Of a stretch of DNA of 12,427 bases, positions 1 to 5,590 are shown piece by piece. A program made the translations under genes and the position numbers. The notes below the pieces were generated by a model that was given only the letters and a program-made list of their open reading frames with translations, did no database searches and was not told the origin of the DNA. Location: NCBI GenBank assembly GCA_947465645.1, contig CANIBQ010000122.1:1-12427 (forward strand), given 5' to 3'. This DNA is from Acidobacteriota bacterium. GTDB lineage: Bacteria; Acidobacteriota; Vicinamibacteria; Vicinamibacterales; UBA2999. How positions within the stretch are numbered: position 1 is the first letter of the stretch; every line of letters begins with the position of its first letter.

Positions 1-563
1 GACGTCTCCTGATTGTTCTCGGGCATCTTCGCCTGTTCGGGCGTCGGACGATGGCCGAAGTCCCACACGAACTTCCCGTCGCGCGTGAACTTGAGGATGC
101 TGTCCTGCGGCCCGGTGCCGGCGATCCAGACGAAGCCCTTGGTGTCGGCGATGACTGTTTGCATGGCGGTGGGCCACTGCGGATGGTAACCGGGGCCTCC
201 CCACGCGTTGATCACCTTGCCGGCCTGATCGAGCTCGATGATCTCGGGGCCGCGCACGCAGCATTCGATGCGGGGCGGGTTGTCGCCGCCGCCGATCTCA
301 TCGCCTTCCGCGACGGCACCGCGGTTGACGAACCAGATGTGGTCCATGTGGTCCACGTGAATGCCGGTCACCTGCTGCATGCTCCAGCGATTGGGCAGGG
401 GACCGGGCCAGAAGGGCTCGACCCTGAAGATCGGCGCGCCGTTCGTATCCACGGCCTGACCGGGCGCCTGGGCCCGCGCGACCGGGCTGGCGGCGAACGC
501 CAGGATTGCGCACAGCACGAGGGCAGCGGCAATCGCCTTGTGTGAGAGCGTTCTCGTCGTCAC
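1..563 (-). CDS. Secreted NHL/six-bladed beta-propeller-type protein, N-terminal part (runs off the window)
   Basis: The reading frame starts with GTG at 563 and stays open to the left edge, so about 187 residues are visible and the C-terminus is missing. A strong Shine-Dalgarno (AAGGAGGGG on the minus strand) just upstream fixes the start. Residues 1-31 form a Sec signal peptide: basic n-region, a hydrophobic stretch around AAALVLCAILAF, and a likely cleavage after ARA. The mature part has propeller-blade phrasing: GIHVDHMDHIWFVNRG, then EIIELDQAGKVINAWGG, then KGFVWIAG and ILKFTRDGKFVWDFG. This alternation of 'D..G.vW..' and 'i..fd..Gk....wG' is typical of NHL/peptidylglycine-lyase-like propellers. 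Substrate and reaction cannot be told from this fragment. It is divergent from the exported-protein operon at 735-1939 and may share its control region. An alternative is a generic periplasmic propeller without enzymatic role. Confidence 0.8.
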   Translation of the reverse strand, partial: MTTRTLSHKAIAAALVLCAILAFAASPVARAQAPGQAVDTNGAPIFRVEPFWPGPLPNRWSMQQVTGIHVDHMDHIWFVNRGAVAEGDEIGGGDNPPRIECCVRGPEIIELDQAGKVINAWGGPGYHPQWPTAMQTVIADTKGFVWIAGTGPQDSILKFTRDGKFVWDFGHRPTPEQAKMPENNQET

Positions 564-567
564 GCGT

Positions 568-576
568 CCCCTCCTT
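568..576 (-). promoter_or_regulatory. Shine-Dalgarno for the NHL-type gene
   Basis: AAGGAGGGG on the minus strand lies 4 bases before the GTG at 563. It is one of the few strong ribosome-binding sites in the window and decides the start of the gene at 1-563. Confidence 0.7.
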
Positions 577-721
577 GTCGACAGAGCAGCCGGGTTCCTT
601 GAATGCGGTCGATACGCTACCACGCGGCGCGGGCAATCGCCGCATCTCGACCTCGTCGCCGACGGCGGCCTGCGGCCGGCCCCAGGGGGAACCCACAGCG
701 CCGTCCTGGTCGCGCTGGTAG

Positions 722-727
722 TAGAAT
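722..727 (+). promoter_or_regulatory. Candidate -10 box (TAGAAT), leaderless start
   Basis: TAGAAT fits the TANNNT -10 pattern and ends 7 bases before the ATG at 735, so transcription would begin at or next to the start codon. No Shine-Dalgarno precedes that ATG, which agrees with a leaderless mRNA. No convincing -35 is visible. Confidence 0.4.
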
Positions 728-734
728 CCGCTCG

Positions 735-1553
735 ATGCGAGCGTTCGCGGCCCTCATGTGCTTCGTGGTTGCCTCGGGTGTCGCGGGTGCTCAGTGGATC
801 AACTATCCGACGCCCGGACTCCCGCGCCTGCCAGACGGTAAGCCGAACCTCCTCGCGCCGGTGCCGCGAACGGCTGACGGTCATCCCGATATCTCAGGGA
901 TCTGGACCGTGGGCCACCTCGAATTCTTCCAGGACCTCGCCAAGGGCTTGAAGCCTGGCGAGGTGCAGTTCACGCCGTGGGCCGCCGCGGTGCTGAAGCA
1001 GCGGCTCGATCGCGACCACCACGACGATCCGTACGGCCAGTGCCTGCCGCTCGGCGTGCCGCGCATCGATCTCCGCAGCCCGTTCAAGATCGTGCAGACG
1101 CCCCTGTTGACGGCGCTGCTGCACGAGACCTTCGTCGGCATGATGTTCCGCCAGGTGTTCACTGACGGCCGGCCACTGCCGAAGGCGATCGACAGCGAGC
1201 CGACATGGCTTGGCTACTCCGTCGGCCGCTGGGCCGGCGATACCTTTGTCGTCGACACCACCGGCTTCCGCGACAACGGGTGGCTGAGCGCGCAGAAGGC
1301 CTACCCCCACAGCGACGCGCTCCACGTCATCGAGCGCTTCCGCCGCATCAACGTCGGCCACATGGAGCTGACGATCACCATCGACGACCCGAAGGCGTAC
1401 GTGAAGCCGTGGACGAACCGGATCCCGCTGCGGCTCGAGCCCGATACCGAACTGCTCGAAGCGTTCTGTGACAATCAACTGGCGCTCATGAAGCACTTCA
1501 TTGCCGATCCGCCGCTGACCGAGCCTCCAAGCCCACGCGAGGTTGAACGATGA
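735..1553 (+). CDS. Uncharacterised exported protein, partner of the DUF6152 gene
   Basis: This 272-residue protein has a clean Sec signal peptide (residues 1-20, MRAFAALMCFVVASGVAGAQ). I chose the ATG at 735 because the frame upstream to 603 encodes only Arg/Pro-rich nonsense. The mature part opens with PRTADGHPDISGIWTV, followed by QCLPLGVPRIDL, PFKIVQTP, LLHE, FRQVFTDGRPLP, PTWLGYSVGRWAGDTFVVDT, HSDALHVIERFRR and ITIDDPKAYVKPW. I recognise this pattern from unnamed exported proteins common in acidobacterial genomes. It looks like a beta-rich, lipocalin-like fold, but I know of no assigned function. It overlaps the next gene by four bases (ATGA), so the two are probably translationally coupled and act together outside the cytoplasm. 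No catalytic motif is apparent. Confidence 0.88.
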   Translation: MRAFAALMCFVVASGVAGAQWINYPTPGLPRLPDGKPNLLAPVPRTADGHPDISGIWTVGHLEFFQDLAKGLKPGEVQFTPWAAAVLKQRLDRDHHDDPYGQCLPLGVPRIDLRSPFKIVQTPLLTALLHETFVGMMFRQVFTDGRPLPKAIDSEPTWLGYSVGRWAGDTFVVDTTGFRDNGWLSAQKAYPHSDALHVIERFRRINVGHMELTITIDDPKAYVKPWTNRIPLRLEPDTELLEAFCDNQLALMKHFIADPPLTEPPSPREVER

Positions 1554-1939
1554 AGATCGTTGTCGCCCTGATCGCGGTCTTTCTTGCGTCCGGGGCAGCC
1601 GCGGCGCATCACTCCTACAGCGCCGAATTCGACGCCGACAAACCGGTCATGCTCACCGGCGTCGTCACCAAGGTCGATTGGAAGAATCCGCACGCCCTCT
1701 TCTATATCGACGTGACGGACGAATCGGGGAAGGTCGCGAACTGGAGCTGGGAGCTGGCCAGCCCCACCCAGTTGATGCGATCCGGCTGGACGCGCAACAC
1801 GATGAAGGCCGGCGACCGCGTCATGGTCGAAGGCACGCTGGCGAGGGACGGCAGCAACCACGCCAACACGAGGGCCGTGGTGATGGCCAGCACGGGAAAG
1901 CGGCTGTTCGCCGGGTCCAGCCAGGGGGAAACTCCTTAG
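1550..1939 (+). CDS. DUF6152 family exported protein
   Basis: This 129-residue protein has a signal peptide (residues 1-19, ending GAAAA) followed directly by HHSYSAEFDADKPVMLTGVV. That His-His-Ser start to the mature chain marks DUF6152. Other family features are VTKVDWKNPHALFYIDVTD, the W-rich WSWELASP, and GDRVMVEGTLARDG. The fold is probably a small OB-like beta barrel. The adjacent histidines at the mature N-terminus could bind metal, but this is inference. The ATG overlaps the stop of the upstream gene, and GAGGT seven bases before it can serve as Shine-Dalgarno. It ends in a convergent gap of about 40 bases facing the response-regulator gene. Family function is unknown. Confidence 0.87.
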   Translation: MKIVVALIAVFLASGAAAAHHSYSAEFDADKPVMLTGVVTKVDWKNPHALFYIDVTDESGKVANWSWELASPTQLMRSGWTRNTMKAGDRVMVEGTLARDGSNHANTRAVVMASTGKRLFAGSSQGETP

Positions 1940-1980
1940 GCTCTGGACTCTGGGCTCTCGGATTCCCAAAGCCCAAAGCC
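1939..1980. repeat. 7-base-period repeat with hairpin between convergent genes
   Basis: The gap between the DUF6152 gene and the response regulator reads, on the plus strand, as degenerate seven-mers (CTCTGGA, CTCTGGG, CTCTCGG) and then as CCCAAAG/CCCAAAG. The two halves are partly complementary: TGGGCT at 1951-1956 pairs with AGCCCA at 1970-1975, and outer GGCT (1939-1942) can pair with AGCC (1977-1980). It could act as a weak bidirectional terminator. There is no T-tract, so a repeat element rather than a classical terminator is equally likely. Confidence 0.45.
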
Positions 1981-2348
1981 TAGAACAGCGGCCGCTTGCT
2001 CGACGCGCGTCCGATCACGTCGAAAAGCTGCTGCGGCCTGAACGGCTTTTTCAGGATCTCGCCGATGCCGGCGCGACGGGCCAGCGGCTCGCGGTGCGCA
2101 AAGCCGGTCGTGAAGACTATGCCGATCGACGGATATTCCGCGCGGATGGCCGCGGCGAAGTCGACCCCGCTGGCGCCCTCGAGCGCCACGTCCACGAGCA
2201 GCACATCGGGACTTTTCCCGTGTTCCTGCAGCAGGGTCATCGCCGTCTCGGGATCGGTGGCCGCCAGAATCTCGTGTCCCTGCGACTTCAGCATCGATTC
2301 GAAGACGCCGAGCACGAGGGTATCGTCGTCCACGACCAGGATCGTCAT
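1980..2348 (-). CDS. Single-domain response regulator (REC only)
   Basis: This 122-residue CheY-like receiver has no output domain. The acidic cluster is D7-D8-D9 (VVDDD), the phosphorylation site is D53 (LLVDVALEG), the switch Thr is T80/T81 (VFTTG), and the conserved lysine is K101 in KKPF. All catalytic residues are present, so it should be phosphorylated by a histidine kinase, none of which is in the window. The HD-GYP gene lies upstream on the same strand with a 77-base gap, which suggests that it relays phosphorylation into c-di-GMP signalling or is controlled alongside it. It has no Shine-Dalgarno. A perfect TATAAT 11 bases before the ATG suggests its own promoter and a very short leader. 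Confidence 0.92.
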   Translation of the reverse strand: MTILVVDDDTLVLGVFESMLKSQGHEILAATDPETAMTLLQEHGKSPDVLLVDVALEGASGVDFAAAIRAEYPSIGIVFTTGFAHREPLARRAGIGEILKKPFRPQQLFDVIGRASSKRPLF

Positions 2349-2359
2349 GTGTGCGGGAA

Positions 2360-2365
2360 ATTATA
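2360..2365 (-). promoter_or_regulatory. Candidate -10 box (TATAAT) for the response regulator
   Basis: A perfect TATAAT on the minus strand lies 11 bases before the ATG at 2348, giving a leader of roughly 4-5 bases. No good -35 hexamer is seen 16-18 bases upstream. It stands out in this very GC-rich sequence and suggests the gene is transcribed independently of the HD-GYP gene. Confidence 0.5.
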
Positions 2366-2425
2366 GTGCGTGCACATCTGTGACGCACACTCCCGCACGC
2401 GTCCGTCGGGACGATCATCTGGCGA

Positions 2426-3580
2426 CTATTCCCGTGGATCCATCACCGCGCCCGGGTCGAACTCGCTTGACGTGACCGACAACTTCTCGACGACGGCAAG
2501 ATCGACCTCATACGGCGTGACGGCTGCGCCTTCCGGGTCGAGCACGATGCGCACGATCGGCTGCGTCAGCATCTCGGGCCGCACTTCCTTGACGATGCCG
2601 GAGGAGCCGTCGGAGAGGACGACGCCGGTGCCCGGCGGGTAGGGCGCGACCGAGGATTGGAAGACGCTGACGACCTCGGGGTCGAAGTGGGTGCCGCTGC
2701 GCTCGACGATGAACGTCCACGCCTTGTGCACCGGCCACGCCTTCCGGTAGTGGCGATCGGAGGTGAGCGCGTCGAAGACGTCGGCCACCGCGGCGACGCG
2801 CGCAAACTGGTGAATCTTCGATCCGGCCAGTCCGGCCGGATAGCCTTGGCCGTTCCACTGTTCATGGTGCGACCGCACGACGGCGCGTGAGAGCGGGCTG
2901 ATGGTTGCGTGCTGGAGGATGCGGACGCCCTCCATCGGATGCGTCTTCATCGCCACCCATTCGTCGTCGGTGAGCTTTCCCGGCTTGTTGAGGATCTCCG
3001 GCGGCACGGCGAGCTTGCCGATGTCGTGCACGAGCAGGCCCACGCCGAGCGGCGGGAGCCGGCCGTGGATGTCGTCGAAGCGCAACTTGTCCTGGGCGTC
3101 GAACCAGCCGTATTTCTGCATCAGGCGGAGGCCGAGCGACAAACCGAGGGTCGTGACCGCGAGCGAGTGCTTGAGCGTGTAGCCGTCGGCGTTGGCGAGG
3201 TCGTTGAGCGCGAGCGCAGCGTGAACGTTTTCGGCCACCTCGTCGATGATCTGGTCGACCACGTCCATCATCTCGCGGACCGTCTTGTCGGGGAGGTCCT
3301 TGCCGGAGGCGAGCGTCGTCGGCGCGTCGCGGAAGGCGTCGCGGATGGCGATCGTCGCCCGCCGCTTCGTCCCCTCGCTCAGTACCTCCAGCGGCTCGAT
3401 GCCTTTCGACAGGCCGTCGTCCACCCAGACGGCCGGGACGCCGGCGCGTTCGAGCGATGCACGGTAGCTATCCGAAATGCGGATGCCGGCCTTGAGCAGC
3501 GGCAGGCCGGCAGGGTCGGAATAGACATCCCGCCCGACGCGGTCGCCGCTTTTCAGTTGCTCAACGGGAACTCGTCTCAC
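2426..3580 (-). CDS. HD-GYP domain protein, probable c-di-GMP phosphodiesterase
   Basis: This 384-residue cytoplasmic protein begins at GTG 3580. Residues 1-55 (VEQLKSGDRVGRDVY, LLKAGIRISDSY, VPAVWVDD) match the DUF3391-like N-terminal module often fused to HD-GYP proteins. The HD-GYP core spans about residues 125-310. Visible motifs are H138 (YTLKHSL), HDIGK at 185-189, THP at 213-215, HHE at 238-240, NGQGYP at 243-248 and ADVFDALTSDRHYRKA from 266. These are the metal-binding and GYP residues of an active phosphodiesterase, so hydrolysis of c-di-GMP is likely. The last 70 residues (GTGVVLSDGSSGIVKEV) resemble the small beta domain seen C-terminal to such proteins. There is no membrane segment. 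A TACGAT -10-like box sits just before the start and no Shine-Dalgarno is present. It lies directly upstream of the response regulator. Confidence 0.92.
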   Translation of the reverse strand: MRRVPVEQLKSGDRVGRDVYSDPAGLPLLKAGIRISDSYRASLERAGVPAVWVDDGLSKGIEPLEVLSEGTKRRATIAIRDAFRDAPTTLASGKDLPDKTVREMMDVVDQIIDEVAENVHAALALNDLANADGYTLKHSLAVTTLGLSLGLRLMQKYGWFDAQDKLRFDDIHGRLPPLGVGLLVHDIGKLAVPPEILNKPGKLTDDEWVAMKTHPMEGVRILQHATISPLSRAVVRSHHEQWNGQGYPAGLAGSKIHQFARVAAVADVFDALTSDRHYRKAWPVHKAWTFIVERSGTHFDPEVVSVFQSSVAPYPPGTGVVLSDGSSGIVKEVRPEMLTQPIVRIVLDPEGAAVTPYEVDLAVVEKLSVTSSEFDPGAVMDPRE

Positions 3581-3588
3581 GAGGCCAG

Positions 3589-3594
3589 ATCGTA
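3589..3594 (-). promoter_or_regulatory. Candidate -10 box (TACGAT), leaderless start of HD-GYP gene
   Basis: TACGAT on the minus strand fits TANNNT and ends 8 bases before the GTG at 3580, with no Shine-Dalgarno in between. The arrangement matches that before the gene at 735. Confidence 0.35.
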
Positions 3595-3623
3595 CTCGAT
3601 GCCGCCGCGCGGCTGGAATGCAC

Positions 3624-3629
3624 TAATAT
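3624..3629 (+). promoter_or_regulatory. AT-rich -10 candidate upstream of the SoxC-type gene
   Basis: TAATAT is the most AT-rich spot in the divergent region between the HD-GYP and SoxC-type genes and lies about 70 bases before the ATG at 3700. No clear -35 accompanies it. Confidence 0.25.
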
Positions 3630-3658
3630 TTGCGCCGTACGTCATGTCCGGCTTTCCT

Positions 3659-3680
3659 GGCCCGAGCGAAGTCGAGGGCA
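3659..3680 (+). repeat. Short interspersed motif, CGAGCGAAGTCGAGGG type
   Basis: The leader of the SoxC-type gene contains an imperfect dyad with GCCC and GGGC ends around CGAGCGAAGTCGAGGG. Near-identical motifs recur as interspersed sequence in many unrelated bacterial genomes, as far as I recall. Only one copy is in this window, so repeat status rests on that recollection. Confidence 0.25.
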
Positions 3681-3690
3681 GCCGGCCCGT

Positions 3691-3695
3691 GGAGG
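3691..3695 (+). promoter_or_regulatory. Shine-Dalgarno for the SoxC-type gene
   Basis: GGAGG ends 4 bases before the ATG at 3700 and supports that start. The resulting N-terminus places a twin-arginine motif at residues 15-16. Confidence 0.6.
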
Positions 3696-3699
3696 CATC

Positions 3700-4992
3700 A
3701 TGAAAGACCTCGAGATCGTCGCCGGAAACGGGCTCCTTCATCGCCGGGCCTTCCTGTCCGGCGGCGCCGCGCTGGCGGCCGCGATGACGGGGTACACGCT
3801 GAGCGACACCGTTGGAGCCCAGCAACTGGCCGACGACCCGTGGAGCACGAAGCCGGGCATTCCCATCCCCGAGTACGGCGTCCCCTCGTCATTTGAGAAG
3901 AGCGTGGCGCGGAACCTCAGCAATCCCAGGGGCGAGCCGCGCACGCAGCATGCGCGCACGCCGCATCACCTCATCAACGGCACGTTCACGCCGAACGGCC
4001 TGCATTTCGTCATCTCGCACTCCGGCGCTCCCGATATCGACCCGTCGAAGCACCGCCTGGTGATTCACGGCCTCGTGAAGCAGCCGCTCTCATTTACGCT
4101 CGACGCGCTGGGACGCTACCCCATGGTCTCGCGGATGACGTTTGTCGAGTGCGGCGGCAACAGCGCCTCGCTGTTTTCAAACCAGCCGTTGCAGGCCAGC
4201 GTCCAGGCGATCCACGGGCTCGTGTCGTGCGCCGAGTGGACCGGCGTCATGCTCTCGACGCTGCTCGACGAAGCGGGCATCGATCCGAAGGCGAAGTGGC
4301 TGGTGGCCGAAGGCGCCGACTCGCTGGCGATGACGCGCAGCGTGCCGCTCGACAAGGCGCTCGACGACACGATGGTGGCGCTCTACCAGAACGGCGAGCG
4401 GCTGAACCCCGGCAACGGCTACCCGATGCGTCTCGTCGTCCCCGGATGGGAAGGCAACCTGAACGTCAAGTGGCTGCGCCGCATCGAGCTGACCGACCAG
4501 CCCGCCATGAGCTACTACGAGGCGCGCACGTACGCGTCCATCCTGCCCAGCGGCAAGGCGTACCAGTTTTACTTCCTGCAGGAAGTGAAATCCTTCATCA
4601 CGCATCCGTCGCCCGGATTGAAGCTGGGCGTGCCCGGTTTCTACGAAGTGTCGGGCGTTGCCTATTCAGCCACCGGCCGGATCGCGAAGGTGATGGTCAG
4701 CGCCGACGGTGGCAGGACGTGGGCGCAGGCGGCGCTGCAGGATCCAGTGTTGCCGAAGGCGTTCACGCGTTTCCGGGTGCCGTGGACATGGGACGGCGGC
4801 CCCGCCGTGCTCCAGAGCCGTGCCTGGGACGAGGCCGGCAACGCCCAGCCGACGCGCGCGGAGGTCGTCGCCAGGCGCGGCCAGACCAAGGTGCCGGTCA
4901 CCAACCCGCTGGCCTTCGTCAGTCAGCACTACAACGGTCCCACGAGCTGGGCGATCACGCGGGCCGGCGAGGTGACGCATGTCTACGCGTGA
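3700..4992 (+). CDS. soxC: SoxC-type sulfite/sulfane dehydrogenase, molybdopterin subunit
   Basis: This 430-residue periplasmic molybdoenzyme belongs to the sulfite oxidase family. The N-terminus carries a twin-arginine signal (RRAFLSGGAALAAAM, residues 15-29), as expected for export of a folded cofactor enzyme. The oxidoreductase molybdopterin-binding domain covers about residues 85-265. C151 in VECGGNS is the expected molybdenum ligand, followed by SCAEWTGVMLSTLLDEAGI and the hallmark VPGWEGNLNVKWLRRIEL at 247-264. The Mo-co dimerisation domain follows (SGVAYSATGRIAKVMVSADGG..W, about 315-400). Length and motifs match SoxC, which oxidises sulfane sulfur or sulfite and passes electrons to a c-type cytochrome. 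The next gene encodes such a cytochrome and overlaps this one by 14 bases. The other sox genes (XYZAB) are not here. A SorA-like sulfite dehydrogenase is the main alternative and is biochemically close. Confidence 0.92.
   Translation: MKDLEIVAGNGLLHRRAFLSGGAALAAAMTGYTLSDTVGAQQLADDPWSTKPGIPIPEYGVPSSFEKSVARNLSNPRGEPRTQHARTPHHLINGTFTPNGLHFVISHSGAPDIDPSKHRLVIHGLVKQPLSFTLDALGRYPMVSRMTFVECGGNSASLFSNQPLQASVQAIHGLVSCAEWTGVMLSTLLDEAGIDPKAKWLVAEGADSLAMTRSVPLDKALDDTMVALYQNGERLNPGNGYPMRLVVPGWEGNLNVKWLRRIELTDQPAMSYYEARTYASILPSGKAYQFYFLQEVKSFITHPSPGLKLGVPGFYEVSGVAYSATGRIAKVMVSADGGRTWAQAALQDPVLPKAFTRFRVPWTWDGGPAVLQSRAWDEAGNAQPTRAEVVARRGQTKVPVTNPLAFVSQHYNGPTSWAITRAGEVTHVYA
4969..4975 (+). promoter_or_regulatory. 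Shine-Dalgarno supporting the upstream ATG of the SoxD-like gene
   Basis: GAGGTGA inside the end of soxC lies 3 bases before the ATG at 4979. It favours that start over the in-frame GTG at 5021, so the repeat-derived segment between them is probably translated. Confidence 0.5.
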
Positions 4993-5590
4993 AACGGTGC
5001 GACGGTGCGATGGTGCGACGGTGCGATGGTGCACCGTGGTTCTTGGTGCGCTGGTTCTTGGTTCAGCCGTCTTAGCCCAGTCACCGGTAGCCCCGTCACT
5101 GGTAGCCGGAGGCCTTCAGGCCTCCGGGGCAGGCCTCGGCACACCGATCTCCGAAGCTGACGTCGCCGCGTGGGATATCAACATCCTGCCTGACGGCACG
5201 AACCTGCCAGCCGGCGCCGGCACGCCGCAGCAGGGCGCCGCGATCTACGTGGCGAAATGCCAGGTGTGCCACGGAGAAGCAGGCAAAGGCGGCTCGGCTG
5301 CCGCGCTCGTCGGCGGCGCGCCCCTCACCAACGGGATCGATACCACCAAGACGATCGCCAACTTCTGGCCGTACGCGACGACGGTCTTCGACTTCACGCG
5401 CCGCGCGATGCCGTGGCCGAAGCCGCGGTCGCTCACCAATGACGAGGTCTACGCGCTCACGGCCTACATGCTCTCGCTCAACAAGATCATCGGCGACGGC
5501 GACGTCATGAATGCGCAGACGCTTCCCAAGGTGAGGATGCCGAACCGCGACGGATTCATCGTGCGCTTTCCGGAAAGAATGCCGCAATGA
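4979..5590 (+). CDS. soxD: SoxD-like monohaem cytochrome c, electron acceptor of SoxC
   Basis: This 203-residue exported cytochrome starts within the 3' end of soxC. The phrase ISEADVAAWDINILPDGTNL followed by PAGAGTPQQGAAIY is very close to the segment preceding haem in SoxD proteins. The haem site is CQVCH at 94-98 and the likely axial methionine is M144 (RAMPWPKP), followed by LTNDEVYALTAYMLSLN. Classical SoxD is larger and dihaem; this form has a single haem domain. Residues 1-33 form the signal peptide, with a hydrophobic core VVLGALVLGSAVLA. The n-region (residues 7-19) is encoded by an 8-base tandem repeat, and residues 41-50 of the mature linker by an REP-like hairpin, both unusual. 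An alternative start is GTG 5021, which would remove most of the first repeat but not the second. A SorB-like cytochrome is the alternative name. Confidence 0.88.
   Translation: MSTRETVRRCDGATVRWCTVVLGALVLGSAVLAQSPVAPSLVAGGLQASGAGLGTPISEADVAAWDINILPDGTNLPAGAGTPQQGAAIYVAKCQVCHGEAGKGGSAAALVGGAPLTNGIDTTKTIANFWPYATTVFDFTRRAMPWPKPRSLTNDEVYALTAYMLSLNKIIGDGDVMNAQTLPKVRMPNRDGFIVRFPERMPQ
4996..5035 (+). repeat. 8-base tandem repeat in the SoxD-like signal peptide
   Basis: Five consecutive octamers read GGTGCGAC, GGTGCGAT, GGTGCGAC, GGTGCGAT, GGTGCACC. Downstream, GGTTCTTGG occurs twice within the next 25 bases, so a looser repetition continues. Because 8 is not a multiple of 3, successive units are read in different phases, and the repeat encodes a varied, Arg-rich n-region (VRRCDGATVRWCT). 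Confidence 0.85.
5080..5109 (+). repeat. 15-base tandem duplication before the REP-like hairpin
   Basis: GTCACCGGTAGCCCC (5080-5094) is followed immediately by GTCACTGGTAGCCGG (5095-5109), with three mismatches. Both copies contain GGTAGCC, the left foot of the REP-like unit. It looks like a local duplication of the element's edge. Confidence 0.6.
5101..5127 (+). repeat. REP-like element, copy 1, inside the SoxD-like coding sequence
   Basis: A 27-base unit consists of G, the tetranucleotide GTAG (5102-5105), and a perfect 9-bp hairpin (arms CCGGAGGCC and GGCCTCCGG, loop TTCA, 5106-5127). The same 27 bases recur exactly at 8607-8633. GTAG directly 5' of a hairpin is the signature of REP sequences handled by TnpA-REP (RAYT) Y1 transposases. 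Here it is read in frame as LVAGGLQASG, residues 41-50 of the cytochrome, just after the predicted signal-peptide cleavage. Confidence 0.8.

Larger units (their letters stand above)
564..734. other. Divergent intergenic region (171 bases)
   Basis: This is the longest gene-free stretch in the window. It separates two exported-protein genes that point away from each other. I see a Shine-Dalgarno for the left gene and a possible -10 box close to the right gene, but no clear -35 hexamer, operator dyad or RNA gene. An open frame continues upstream of the right gene from 603. Its Arg/Pro-rich translation looks non-coding, and a clean signal peptide starts only at 735. Confidence 0.5.

Noticed and set aside
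51..545. Plus-strand open frame opposite the NHL-type gene
   Set aside because: The minus-strand frame has a strong Shine-Dalgarno, a signal peptide and propeller motifs. The plus-strand frame has none of these.
603..734. N-terminal extension of the exported protein starting at 603
   Set aside because: The extra 44 residues are Arg/Pro-rich with no signal function, and a normal signal peptide begins at 735.
4996..5035. Octamer array as a CRISPR
   Set aside because: The units are only 8 bases, with no spacers and no cas genes.
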